A DNA stretch of 64,000 nucleotides, from the NCBI GenBank assembly GCA_965263245.1, contig CBDHHR010001146.1, forward strand, positions 558,001 to 622,000, read 5' to 3'. Shown here in pieces: positions 1-9,183 of the stretch. Position 1 is the stretch's first letter, and every line of letters begins with the position of its first letter. The position numbers and the translations under genes were made by a program. This DNA is from DT-68 sp965263245. GTDB taxonomy: Bacteria > Bacillota_I > Bacilli_A > Mycoplasmatales > Metamycoplasmataceae. The notes under the pieces were generated by a model. That model saw only the letters and a program-made list of their open reading frames with translations, ran no database searches and was not told the origin of the DNA.

Positions 1-403
1 GATTGACTGTTTTTTAACTAAAAAATCTTTAATTTCTTTAGAAACTTCATCTTTTGTTAGTTTAATAATAATTTTTTGGGGAGTAGTAGAAATATTGCTA
101 TCATCTTTCATTGAAACTTTAATTTTTACACCATTTAAATTTGCTTTACCAATTAAAGTTTTAATTTTTTCAATAACTTTTTCTTGATTATCAGCAATGA
201 TTTTACCATTAGCAATATTTGATAGTTCAATAACTTTTTCTTCATTTGTTTTTGCTTTTAAAATTTTAAATATTTTTTCTACATCATTTTCTTGGTTTTT
301 CTCATCTTTATTAAGAAGAACAATTGGAACTGCTATGGAAGTAGTTAATAGTGCAAGTGTTGTTCCTAATAAAAGTATTTTTTTTAGTTTTTGTTAATTT
401 CAT
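1..403 (-). pseudogene. Surface protein of the MKLSKTKK family, frameshifted, cut by window edge
   Basis: This is the 5' part of a paralogue of the genes at 2486-3544, 3746-4816 and 5015-6079. The start ATG (401-403) and the ribosome-binding site match the paralogues. The lysine-rich N-terminus is encoded over an A8 run (minus strand; plus positions 378-385) where the paralogues have A7. The extra base shifts the frame and gives a stop after about 30 codons. Beyond the run the original frame is intact to the window edge: hydrophobic segment, then the EKIFKILKAKT...GKIIADNQ...KTLIGKAN domain with no other lesion. An intact body with a single-base homopolymer change suggests an OFF phase of a switchable gene, a fresh pseudogene or a sequencing error. 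The function is unknown; by analogy it is an exported, membrane-anchored surface protein. Confidence 0.75.
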
Positions 404-420
404 AGTTTCCTTTACAGTTT

Positions 421-456
421 AGATTATAAAATGTCTCTTTGCAAAAAAAAAAAAAA
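421..456 (-). promoter_or_regulatory. Promoter with T14 tract in the -35 region
   Basis: On the minus strand a TATAAT box (plus 423-428) lies about 20 nt upstream of the start codon. It is preceded by a 14-nt spacer and an uninterrupted T14 tract (plus A14, 443-456). The tract occupies the place of the -35 element. The arrangement is repeated at four other genes of this family. Confidence 0.6.
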
Positions 457-548
457 GCTTATTTAGTAAGTTAAAAAGCTTATTTTAAAGACTTTAAGAT
501 TTTTTTGAACTAAAAAATTAATAATGAATTTAAATGAATAGTAAAAAA

Positions 549-2285
549 TTAATCACTAGGTTTTTGTCATGAATCTATGTAACCATCACCATTTTGATTT
601 ACTTTAAGTACTTGAAGTTTTGTTTTTTCTGACATTGCTCAAAGGTTTTTAAAATTATCCTGGAAAATTGTTCCTCCAAAACCATCATTAATGTTTGAAT
701 TTTTTAATAATGGTTCACCATCTTCAGTATTATCATTTGTTCAAGCATTTACATAACCATTTCCATTTTTATTTACTTTAAGAACTTGAAGTTTTGATTT
801 ATATCCCATTGTTCAAAGGTTTTTAAATTTATCTTGGAAAATTTTTGAATTTCGACCATTAGTAATATTTGAACCTCTTGTTAATCCACTATTAGCACTG
901 CTTCAACCAGTAATTACATAATCATCTTTATTTGTGTTTGCTTTTAAAACTTGGAGTTTTTGTTTTCATGTTGTTGTTCAAAGATTTTTGAATGAATCTT
1001 GAAAAATTGTTCCTCTAGTACTACGATTAATAACATTTGAACCTCTTAATAATTTATCACTACTACGTGAATTATCATTAATTCAACCTGTAGTTACATA
1101 ACCATCTTTATTTGTGTTTGCTTTTAAAACTTGGAGTTTTGGTCTATGTCCCATTGCCCAAAGGTTTTTAAATGAATCTTGAAAAATTGCTCCATATAAA
1201 CCAAACTTAATATTTGAATTTTTTGTTAATCCACTATTAGCACTAGTTCAACCAGTAATTTCATCATAACCATCACCATCATCATTTACTCTAAGAACTT
1301 GGAGTTTTGGTAAAAATCCCATTGCCCAAAGGTTTTTAAATGAATCTTGAAAAATTGTTCCAGCTTCACCATTAGTAATGTTTGAACCTTTTGTTAATCC
1401 ACTATTAGCACTGGTTCAACCCGTAATTTCATCATAACCATCACCATCATCATTTACTCTAAGAACTTGGAGTTTTTTGTTTCTTGTTAATGCTCAAAGG
1501 TTTTTAAATTTATCTTGAAGAATTGTTCCGTGAAAACCATCATTAATTTTTGAACCTTTCAATAATCCGGTTGCTGAATTTGAATTATCACTATCTCAAC
1601 CAGTCTTTACATAACCATTTTTAGAAGAATTTGCTCTAAGAACTTGGAGTTTTGAATTATTTCCCATTGCTCAGAGGTTTTTAAAATCATCTTGAAAAAT
1701 TTTTCCGCCAATACTATCATTAATTTTTGAACCTTTTAATAATGTTTCACCATTTTTATTATTAGTTCAATAACTTACATAACCATTTCCATTTTCATTT
1801 GCTTTAAGAACTTGAAGTTTTTTACGATCTCCCATTGCTCAAAGATTTTTAAATGAATCTTGAAAAATTGCTCCATAACGACCATCAAAAATTTTTGAAT
1901 TTTTTAATAAATTAGCTTTTTCAACATCAATTTTTAACGTTGAAGTTGTAGAATCAATATTAATAATAAGAATAACTTTAGTTTTAATTCCGATATCTAA
2001 AGTTGAAAGATTAGTGCTAATTTTTAAAAGATCATTATTAGTTAGTAAAGAATTTTCTTTTTTAAGTTGGTTTTTAATTGCGCTTTCAATTTCATTTTGG
2101 TTGTGAGTTGAAACATTAGGAGCAATTAAAATATCTCTATCTGTTATTTTTTGTTTAAATACATTTATTTTATTTTGAATTGAATTTTTATTGTTAAGCA
2201 CTACAATTGGAGTAACAATTGCAGTTGTTACAATTCCAATCGATGTTCCTAATAAAAGAATTTTTTTCTTTTTTGATAATTTCAT
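549..2285 (-). CDS. Surface protein with eight LWxMG/LQVL repeats (propeller-like)
   Basis: 578 residues. The N-terminus is MKLSKKKK followed by a hydrophobic segment ending TPIVVLNNK. There is no lipobox cysteine, so it is probably an uncleaved anchor or signal-peptidase I substrate. Residues 35-145 form a conserved module (QNKINVFKQKITDRDILIAP...). From about residue 145 there are eight consecutive 50-60 residue repeats of the form IFQDxFKNLWAMGxxxKLQVLKAN, then a variable GY-Trp segment and a GLL/TKGSNI segment, ending ...DSWQKPSD. Every repeat Trp is TGA. The regular spacing and the QDxxxNLW core resemble beta-propeller repeats (for example the Reg_prop type); that is inference. The gene at 9184-11985 has the same architecture and also eight repeats. 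Its promoter carries the T14 tract. Confidence 0.85.
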
Positions 2286-2303
2286 AATTTCCTTACAATT
2301 TAG

Positions 2304-2337
2304 ATTATAAAATGTCTCTTTGCAAAAAAAAAAAAAA
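2304..2337 (-). promoter_or_regulatory. Promoter with T14 tract in the -35 region
   Basis: The layout is identical to the promoter at 421-456: TATAAT on the minus strand (plus 2304-2309), a 14-nt spacer, then T14 (plus 2324-2337). It drives the propeller-like gene ending at 549. Confidence 0.6.
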
Positions 2338-2485
2338 GTTCATTTAGTAAGCTAAAAAGCTTATTTTAAAGACTTTAAGATTTTTTTGAATTAAATAAAT
2401 AATCATTCTTTTTTATTGTGAATTTATTTATTAGATTTTAATTTATAAAATTTATTAAAAATAATTTTATTTTTTATCTTGTTGT

Positions 2486-3544
2486 TTAAGCTTTTTTTAT
2501 TTGAAAGATTTTTGTTGTTTTAAGAAGTGTTGTGCCAGGTTTTTTTTCAACGTATACATCAATATTTTGAGGAGTTGTTGAAATGAATCCGCCTTTATCA
2601 GTAATAAAAAAAGTAGTTCCTCTTAAACTTGCATGATTAGGATCGCCGTTAGTATTTGAAGGATCAATTAGTATTCTTAATTTTTTTTCGATTGCATTTC
2701 GATTATCAACAACACTTCCTTTTGAATCACCCGGAAGAGTAATTATTAAATCATTTCCAATTTTAGAATCAAGAATATTTTTAATTGCTAAAATATCTTC
2801 ATTAGCAGTAAAAATTCTTACTTGAAAGGTTTTGGTTGTTGTAAGAGTGGTTCCGTTAGTTTTACTAATTGATACAATAATGTTTTGAGGAGTTGTTGAA
2901 ATTGGTGCATCAGAACTTTTTGAAACTCCTATTGATGTTCCTCTTAAGCTTGAATGATTAGCTTCGCCACTTGTATTTGAAGGATCAATTAACATTATTA
3001 TTTTTTTGATAATTGCAATTTTATTAATTCTATTTTCAATAATGTTTCCCGTTGAACTACTCGGAAGAATAATTATTAAATCTTCTCCCGTTTTAGCATC
3101 AAGAATATTTTTTATTACTTCTATATCTTTATTAACTTCAATGATTGATTCTTTTTTAACTGAAAAATCTTTAATTTCTTTTGAAACTTCATTTTTAGTT
3201 AATTTAATAATAATTTTTTGGGAAGTAGTTGAAATGTTAGCATCATCTTTCATTAAAACTTTAATTTTTACTTCTTTTAAATTTTCTTTACCAATTAAAG
3301 TTTTAATTTTTTCAATAATTTTTTCTTGATTATCAGCAATGATTTTACCACTAGCATTACTTGAAATTTCAATAATTTTTTCTTTAGTTGTTTTTGTTTG
3401 TAAAATTTTAAATATTTTTTCTACATCATTTTCTTCATTTTTCTCATCTTTATTAAGAAGAACAATTGGAACTACTATGGAAGTAGTTAATATTGCTAAT
3501 GATGTCCCTAATAAAAGCATTTTTTTAGTTTTTGATAATTTCAT
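2486..3544 (-). CDS. Surface protein, MKLSKTKK family, three-domain
   Basis: 352 residues. A lysine-rich start and a hydrophobic segment (residues about 8-31, no cysteine) are followed by a charged linker. Three modules of roughly 95-110 residues follow. Module 1 contains GKIIADNQ and KTLIGKEN. Modules 2 and 3 share ILDxKxGxDLIIxLP, RILIDPSNT-G-NHxSLRGT, STTPQNI and end in FQVxx. It is closest to the genes at 3746 and 5015. The 3' flank (about 2326-2490) is nearly identical to that at 3586-3750, so the unit of gene plus intergenic region was duplicated recently. The role is unknown; the modules resemble in size and layout the Lipoprotein_17-type domains expanded in Ureaplasma surface proteins, but I could not test this. 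Confidence 0.85.
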   Translation of the reverse strand: MKLSKTKKMLLLGTSLAILTTSIVVPIVLLNKDEKNEENDVEKIFKILQTKTTKEKIIEISSNASGKIIADNQEKIIEKIKTLIGKENLKEVKIKVLMKDDANISTTSQKIIIKLTKNEVSKEIKDFSVKKESIIEVNKDIEVIKNILDAKTGEDLIIILPSSSTGNIIENRINKIAIIKKIIMLIDPSNTSGEANHSSLRGTSIGVSKSSDAPISTTPQNIIVSISKTNGTTLTTTKTFQVRIFTANEDILAIKNILDSKIGNDLIITLPGDSKGSVVDNRNAIEKKLRILIDPSNTNGDPNHASLRGTTFFITDKGGFISTTPQNIDVYVEKKPGTTLLKTTKIFQIKKA

Positions 3545-3563
3545 AGTTTCCTTTACAATTTAG

Positions 3564-3597
3564 ATTATAAAATGTCTCTTTGCAAAAAAAAAAAAAA
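3564..3597 (-). promoter_or_regulatory. Promoter with T14 tract in the -35 region
   Basis: TATAAT on the minus strand (plus 3564-3569), a 14-nt spacer GC-AAAGAGACATTT, then T14 (plus 3584-3597). An AAGG-containing ribosome-binding site precedes the ATG at 3544. Confidence 0.6.
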
Positions 3598-3745
3598 GTT
3601 CATTTAGTAAGCTAAAAAGCTTATTTTAAAGACTTTAAGATTTTTTTGAATTAAATAAATAATCATTCTTTTTTATTGTGAATTTATTTATTAGATTTTA
3701 ATTTATAAAATTTATTAAAAATAATTTTATTTTTTATCTTGTTGT

Positions 3746-4816
3746 TTAAGCTTTTTTTACTTGAAAAGTTTTTTTTATTTCAATAGTTGTTCCAGAACGC
3801 TTACTAATTGTTACAATAATATTTCGAGGAGTTGTTGAAATTAGTACATCTTTATTAATATAGATTATTATGATAGTTCCTCTTAAACTTGCATGATTAG
3901 GATCGCCGTTAGTGTTTGAAGGATCAATTAATATTCTTAATTTTTTTAGAATTGCATCATAATTAGTAACATTTCTAATAATGTATCCGGTTGAATCACT
4001 CGGAAGAGTAATTATTAAATCTTGATCAGTTTTAGATTCAAGAATTTCTTTTATTGCTATTATATCTTCATTTGCTATAAAATCTCTTTTTACTTGGAAA
4101 GTATTCGATGTTCTAAGAGTTGTTCCACCAGTTTTACTAATTGAAACAATAATGTTTTGAGCAGTTGTTAAAGTTGGTGCATCAGCATTCATTGAAATTT
4201 CTATTGATGTTCCTCTTAAGCTTGAATGATTAGCTTCGCCACTTGTATTTGAAGGATCAATTAATATTCTTAATTTTTTTAGAATTGCATTTTTATTAGC
4301 AATATTTCCAATAATGTTTCCGGTTGAACTACTCGGAAGAATAATTATTAAATCATTACCACTTTTAGCATCAAGGATATCTTTAATTGCTATTATATCT
4401 TTATTAACGTCAATGATTGATTGTTTTTTAACTGAAAAATCTTTAATTTCTTTTGAAATTTCATTTTTGCTTAATTTAATGATAATTTTTTGTGGAGCAA
4501 TTGAAATGTTAGCATCTTCTTTCATTAAAACTTCAATTTTTACATTTTTTAAATTTTCTTTACCAATTAAAGTTTTAATTTTTTCAATAATTTTATCTTG
4601 ATTATCAGCAATGATTTTTCCACTAGCATTATTTGAAAGTTCAATGATTTTTTCTTTAGTTGTTTTTGCTTTTAAAATTTTAAATATTTTTTCTACATGA
4701 TTTTCTTTGTCGCTCTCATCTTTATTAAGGATAACAATCGGAGTTACTATGGAAGTAGTTAATATTGTTAAAGTTGTTCCTAATAAAAGTATTTTTTTAG
4801 TTTTTGATAATTTCAT
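3746..4816 (-). CDS. Surface protein, MKLSKTKK family, three-domain
   Basis: 356 residues, the same three-module architecture as the genes on either side. The N-terminal anchor is MKLSKTKKILLLGTTL... without cysteine. Module 1 is at about 38-135, module 2 at about 140-250 and module 3 at about 250-356, each of the latter with the DPSNT-G-NH-SLRGT signature. The A run in the signal region is A7, i.e. in frame, unlike the copy at 1-403. Differences from its neighbours cluster in the central strands of modules 2 and 3, as expected for a diversifying surface antigen family. No enzymatic motif is visible. Confidence 0.85.
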   Translation of the reverse strand: MKLSKTKKILLLGTTLTILTTSIVTPIVILNKDESDKENHVEKIFKILKAKTTKEKIIELSNNASGKIIADNQDKIIEKIKTLIGKENLKNVKIEVLMKEDANISIAPQKIIIKLSKNEISKEIKDFSVKKQSIIDVNKDIIAIKDILDAKSGNDLIIILPSSSTGNIIGNIANKNAILKKLRILIDPSNTSGEANHSSLRGTSIEISMNADAPTLTTAQNIIVSISKTGGTTLRTSNTFQVKRDFIANEDIIAIKEILESKTDQDLIITLPSDSTGYIIRNVTNYDAILKKLRILIDPSNTNGDPNHASLRGTIIIIYINKDVLISTTPRNIIVTISKRSGTTIEIKKTFQVKKA

Positions 4817-4836
4817 AATTTTCCTTTATATTTGGA

Positions 4837-4870
4837 ATTATAAAATGTCTCTTTACAAAAAAAAAAAAAA
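4837..4870 (-). promoter_or_regulatory. Promoter with T14 tract in the -35 region
   Basis: TATAAT on the minus strand (plus 4837-4842) with a T14 tract (plus 4857-4870). The flanking bases have drifted from the other copies, but the tract length is the same. Confidence 0.6.
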
Positions 4871-5014
4871 GTTCATTTAATGACCTAAAAAGCTTATTTT
4901 AAAGACTTTAAGATTTTTTTAAACTAAAAAATTAATGGTGAATATAATCAATCAATGAAAAGATTTAAAGAATTTAATTTATAAAATTTATTAAAAATAA
5001 TTTTATTTTGTTAT

Positions 5015-6079
5015 TTAAGATTTTTTTACTTGGAATTTGTTTGTTATTACAATATTTTTGCCTCCGGTTTTTACAATATATACTTCAATATATTGAGGAG
5101 TTGTTGAAATTTTTTTGTCAACTTGAATAGATGATACTATATTGGTTCCTCTTAAACTTGGATGATTATATGCTCCATTAGTATTTGAAGGATCAATTAA
5201 AATTCTTAACTTTCTTTCAATTGCATTTCTATTAGTAAGATTTCCAATAATTAATCCGTTTGAATAACTTGGAATAATGATTATTAAATCATTACCAGTT
5301 TTAGAATCAAGAATTTGCTTTATTGCTGCTATATCTTCATCTGGAGTAAAATCTCTTTTTACTTGGAATATTTTTGTTGTGCTAAGGGTTGTTCCGCCAG
5401 TTTTACTAATTGATACAATGATGTTTTGAGGAGTTGTTGAAATTGCTGCATCAGAACTTTTTGAAACTCCTATTGATGTTTCTCTTAAACTTTCATGATT
5501 AGCTTCTCCATTAGTATTTGAAGAATCAATTAATATTCTTAGTTTTTTTAGAATTGCATTTTTATTAGTAGCATTTCCAATAATGTTTCCACGAGAATCA
5601 CTTGGAAGAAAAATTATTAATTCATTACTAGTTTTAGCATCAAGAATTTTCTTTATTGATGCTATTTCTTCATCAATAGTTAATTGTCTCTTAACTGAAA
5701 AATCTTCAATTTTTTTTGAAACTTCATTTTTGGTTAGTTTAATAATAATTTTTTGTGAAGTAGTAGAAATATTAACATCATCTTGCATTGAAACTTCAAT
5801 TTTTACCTCTTTTGAATTTGCTTTACCAATTAAAGTTTTAATTTTTTCAATAATTTTATCTTGATTATCAGCAATGATTTTACCACTTGCATTATTTGAA
5901 AGTTCAATGATTTTTTCTTTGCTTGTTTTTGCTTTTAAAATTTTGAATATTTTTTCTACATCATTTTCTTCACTTTTTTCATCTTTATTAAGAAGAACAA
6001 TTGGAACTACTATGGAAGTAGTTAATATTGCTAATGATGTTCCTAATAAAAGTATTTTTTTAGTTTTTGATAATTTCAT
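5015..6079 (-). CDS. Surface protein, MKLSKTKK family, three-domain
   Basis: 354 residues, paralogous to the genes at 2486 and 3746. Hydrophobic N-terminal anchor, then three modules. The second has ILIDSSNTNGEANHESLRE and the third ILIDPSNTNGAYNHPSLRG, showing that the loop around the NH-SLR motif varies while the framework is kept. This is the rightmost member of the tandem group; beyond it the strand of transcription changes at about 6.3 kb. Confidence 0.85.
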   Translation of the reverse strand: MKLSKTKKILLLGTSLAILTTSIVVPIVLLNKDEKSEENDVEKIFKILKAKTSKEKIIELSNNASGKIIADNQDKIIEKIKTLIGKANSKEVKIEVSMQDDVNISTTSQKIIIKLTKNEVSKKIEDFSVKRQLTIDEEIASIKKILDAKTSNELIIFLPSDSRGNIIGNATNKNAILKKLRILIDSSNTNGEANHESLRETSIGVSKSSDAAISTTPQNIIVSISKTGGTTLSTTKIFQVKRDFTPDEDIAAIKQILDSKTGNDLIIIIPSYSNGLIIGNLTNRNAIERKLRILIDPSNTNGAYNHPSLRGTNIVSSIQVDKKISTTPQYIEVYIVKTGGKNIVITNKFQVKKS

Positions 6080-6098
6080 AATTTCCTTTACAATTTAG

Positions 6099-6132
6099 AT
6101 TATAAAATGTCTCTTTGCAAAAAAAAAAAAAA
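6099..6132 (-). promoter_or_regulatory. Promoter with T14 tract in the -35 region
   Basis: TATAAT on the minus strand (plus 6099-6104) followed upstream by a T14 tract (plus 6119-6132). The sequence between is the same as at 2304-2337 and 3564-3597. Confidence 0.6.
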
Positions 6133-6310
6133 GTTCATTTAGCAAACTAAAAAGCTTATTTTAAAGACTTTAAGATTTTTTTGACAAGAAGATTTTTTTT
6201 ATTTCTCCAAAAAATATTTTGTTTTGTTAACACCTACAAAGATTAATAAGTTGACATTTTAACTTTTATTTTGTTCTATTAAAAAGTGTTTTTTGAATAA
6301 AAAAATAATT

Positions 6311-6316
6311 TATAAT
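6311..6316 (+). promoter_or_regulatory. -10 box of the PHP/ATPase operon
   Basis: A consensus TATAAT lies about 220 nt upstream of the first gene. No convincing -35 hexamer is seen at 17 nt, which is common in mycoplasmas. If used, it gives a long 5' leader that includes the structured element at 6379-6437. A TTGACA at 6251-6256 is an alternative -35 for a weaker upstream promoter. Confidence 0.4.
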
Positions 6317-6378
6317 TTTATTGTGATAAATTAAAAATATTAACTTTATCACTTTAAAATTTGCTGAAGAGCAGGTTG

Positions 6379-6437
6379 TTAAGATTTATGCCTAGAAAAC
6401 TAGGGTAACCACACTAATGTGTTAAGCATAAACTTAA
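6379..6437 (+). promoter_or_regulatory. Candidate structured leader RNA (three-way junction)
   Basis: A long closing stem pairs TTAAG-A-TTTATGC (6379-6391) with GCATAAA-CTTAA (6426-6437): 12 pairs with one bulged A. Inside are two hairpins, CCTAG-AAAA-CTAGG (6391-6404) and ACAC-TAAT-GTGT (6411-6422), joined by GTAACC. This three-way junction lies in the 5' leader of the PHP/ATPase operon. I do not recognise a known riboswitch consensus. It could be a cis-regulatory RNA or a short independent RNA. The base pairing is seen in the sequence; the function is unknown. Confidence 0.45.
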
Positions 6438-6538
6438 GAAACAAAACTTAAAATAATGTTTAGAAATTAGAAATTAATTTTAAAAATAAATTAATTTAAT
6501 TAACTTTAAAAAAGTTTAATAACTAAAAGGAATTTTTA

Positions 6539-7201
6539 ATGAAAATAGACTTACACCTTCACTCAATTGCTTCTAAAAAAAACGGTGATTCAATAAAATG
6601 ACCCGGACTTAAGGAAGTAGCTAAAATAATTAATCAGCATAAGTACCAAATGGTTAGTTTTACAGACCATAGTACTTTTGATTGAAAACAATATGTTGAC
6701 TTTAGAAATTATTTAAATAAAAAAATCACCATACTTCCCGGAATTGAAATAAACATCATCACTGACCGTGGTAAAATTGGGAACATTTTATACATCTTTA
6801 GAGAAGATTTAACTATAAAAAAGTTAAAGAAAATTTCTGATATTTGCACCAAAAAATTAAAGAAAAACGGAATCACTCACAACCAAGCAATGAACTTGTT
6901 TAATGATTTTGACCTTATTATAATTCCGCACGTTGGTAAAAGCAACCATCTTGAAATAAGTGATTTAAATAAAATTAAGTATGATGCTTTTGAAACAACG
7001 AATTTAAAGCACTCTAACCTTAAAAAAGTTACCAAAAAGCTAAAATCATCGATTGTTGCTTTCAGTGACACTCACACTTGAAATTCTTTTCCACGGCATG
7101 ATAAACTAATTACCGAAATTGATTTAGAGCAAAAAACTTTTGACTCACTTAAAAAAAAATTAAAACAAAACCAAAAATACATAAAGGAGAAACATGATTA
7201 A
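6539..7201 (+). CDS. PHP-domain metal-dependent phosphoesterase
   Basis: 220 residues. PHP family metal-site motifs are in order: DLHLHS (4-9), TDH (42-44), PGIEIN (67-72), the IPH around His131 and SDTHTW (176-181). PHP enzymes are metal-dependent phosphatases or nucleases. The gene is the first of a tight operon: its TAA overlaps the ATG of the ATPase gene by 8 bp. In TrlF-type proteins a PHP domain is fused to an AAA/SMC-like ATPase, and here the two halves are separate genes. Such PHP-ATPase proteins occur in defence contexts, and this operon is near restriction genes. The start is chosen from the AAAGGA-like sequence 8-13 nt upstream and the immediate HxH motif. A role in nucleic-acid cleavage is inference. 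Confidence 0.85.
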
Positions 7202-8813
7202 AAAAATATACTTTAAAAATGATACGAGCATTGATGGTGAAGAATTTGCAATTAATTTTAACCCCAAAACAAACATCATTATCGGACCAAAAGGTGGTGG
7301 CAAATCAACCTTATTAAACGTTCTTGTTGGTGCAACTAACGGTTATATTTCTAAAGGTGTATTCGAAGCTTTTCAAAACGAAAGTAAAGTTCCCTACATT
7401 CCCACTAAAGTGGAAAAATTTTCTGGCGAAATTATTAAAGTTGAAAACCTTGAAAAAAAACCAATTAAAGAGTTTGAAAATAAGGTAAACAAGCTAAGTA
7501 ACGTAATTTGACAAAAAGATGAAATTAAATACAAGTTAGATAATTCTAAAGAAATTAACAAAGATAAAAAAAACTTTATCGATGAATTAATTAGAGATAA
7601 TCAAGATGTTAAAAAGTCAATCGGAAAACTTTTTAATATTCATCAAGAATTTAAAAAGTTTTTTGCAATTATGGATAGTCAAATAAACTGGGACAACATT
7701 TATAAAATATCTACTAAAGAAAAAGAAACTGATTTAATCATTGGTCTAAAGTATTCTAACATTGATGAAATTAAAAAAAATAATAAAAATTCTAAAGAAA
7801 TTGAAAACATTTTAGAAAAAATAAGTTTTTATCAATCGATCAAAGACATTAAGGAAGAACACTTTATTGAAGGTCAAATTTCCAAAGAAGAATTAGAAAA
7901 AACCAAAGATAATTTAATTTCTACAATTGAAAAAATTATTAAATTAATGAAGCTTAAAGAAAAGCAAAACCAAAAACTAAACAGAACGTTTCGAGCATTT
8001 GAAAACGCTTTAAAAATTATAAAAGCAAAAATTGTTAACGAAAGTAAAGGTGATAAAATAGTTGAAAAATTTACTATAGATGCCAAGTTTTACTTTGAAC
8101 AAATGGCAAAAACTATTAAAACTATTAAAAAACATGTAAATAAATTTTTAGATGAAAACGAAAAACTAACAATTAAAATGGATGAAAGCAAGCAAGCAGG
8201 AATTTTAACTTTAAAAGCAAAGGATAAAGTAGAACTTGAGAATGAATTTATTATTAAATTACTGGTTGGAGTTTTATATAAACCAAATTCAATAAATAAT
8301 GTTGAAGACTGAATTAATGCCCAAATTAAAAAAAATTCATTAAAAGATTTTAACCAAAAAACGATCATGAATTTATTTAAAAGTTATTTAGTTGACTATG
8401 TATACGTCATGGCAAACGGTAAAAAATACTCTTCATTATCCAATGGTCAAAAGTCAATCTTCGGGATAAAATTTAAGTTAAATAATGCTAACAAGTTAAA
8501 CTCGCAAATTCTCTTTTTAGATCAACCCGAAGATGATTTAGATAACGAAACAATTAAAACTGAACTAGTTAATTCAATTAATAAATTTTATAATCAAAAA
8601 TTTATAATTACGCATAATGCCAACATCGGACTTTTAACAGGAGCAAGTAATAAGGTTATTGTGGCTAACTTTGAAAAAGATAAACCTTATTCTGAAGGTA
8701 ATACAAAAATTAATCAAGAAAAATACTCAGATGCTGCTAACTTCTTAGAAGGTGGAGTTGATGCACTAGATAAAAGATACAAAATAATAATAGGAGAAAA
8801 AAATGAAAATTAA
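7194..8813 (+). CDS. SMC/Rad50-like AAA ATPase, TrlF-type partner
   Basis: 539 residues, read through two TGA-Trp codons. Walker A GPKGGGKST is at 31-39. A central lysine/glutamate-rich region (about 85-380) looks coiled-coil and has no globular motif. The ABC signature LSNGQ is at about 415-419, Walker B ILFLDQPEDDLD at about 439-450, and the H-loop ITHN near 474. This is the Rad50/SMC/ABC-type head split by a coiled coil. GGAG of the ribosome-binding site lies within the end of the PHP gene. As a unit with the PHP protein it probably forms a nucleic-acid sensing ATPase plus effector phosphoesterase. Its 3' end overlaps the next gene by 11 bp. Confidence 0.88.
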
Positions 8814-9045
8814 AATTACTAAATCTAATGATGAAATTAAAATAACTGTTGCCGATAAAGTTGTTGAAGTTAGAGAAAACTCACCAACTTGAAATAGTAA
8901 CTCTATTAATAAATTATTAATTGCAATAGCAACCAAAGATTCAGAGAATAAAATTGAAATTGATTATGATAAAAACGAAAATGATGCACAATATAAATGA
9001 ATTGTTGAACTATTTGAAACTTTTAAAAAAACTTATGAAGAATAA
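8803..9045 (+). CDS. Small third protein of the PHP/ATPase operon
   Basis: 80 residues, no recognised family. It starts inside the end of the ATPase gene (11-bp overlap, GGAG 8 nt upstream), so translational coupling is likely. The sequence alternates short beta-like stretches (MKIKITKS, IKITVADK) with a C-terminal helical segment (WIVELFETFKKTYEE). It has one mid-protein and one late TGA-Trp. Strict co-location suggests a subunit, regulator or antitoxin-like partner of the PHP/ATPase pair; this is inference. Confidence 0.75.
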
Positions 9046-9053
9046 TATTTAAA

Positions 9054-9087
9054 TTAATTATGAAAAAAATATTTTTTTCATAATTAA
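9054..9087. terminator. Perfect 34-bp palindrome, bidirectional terminator
   Basis: Arms TTAATTATGAAAAAAAT (9054-9070) and its exact complement (9071-9087) form a 17-bp perfect inverted repeat with A/T runs on both strands. It lies 9 bp after the operon stop and about 100 bp from the stop of the convergent surface gene, where it would end transcription from either side. Confidence 0.8.
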
Positions 9088-9183
9088 AACATTAATAATA
9101 GAAGTATAAATAAATTGTTTTTTTAATAGAAATTTAGTAAGGTTCAAAATGTTATTTACACAAAAACTTTATCAAATTTAAAT

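Noticed and set aside
6241..6280. TTGACA at 6251 as the main promoter of the PHP operon
   Set aside because: At 17 nt spacing the -10 is TTCTAT, a poor match; the consensus TATAAT at 6311 is preferred, though both may work.
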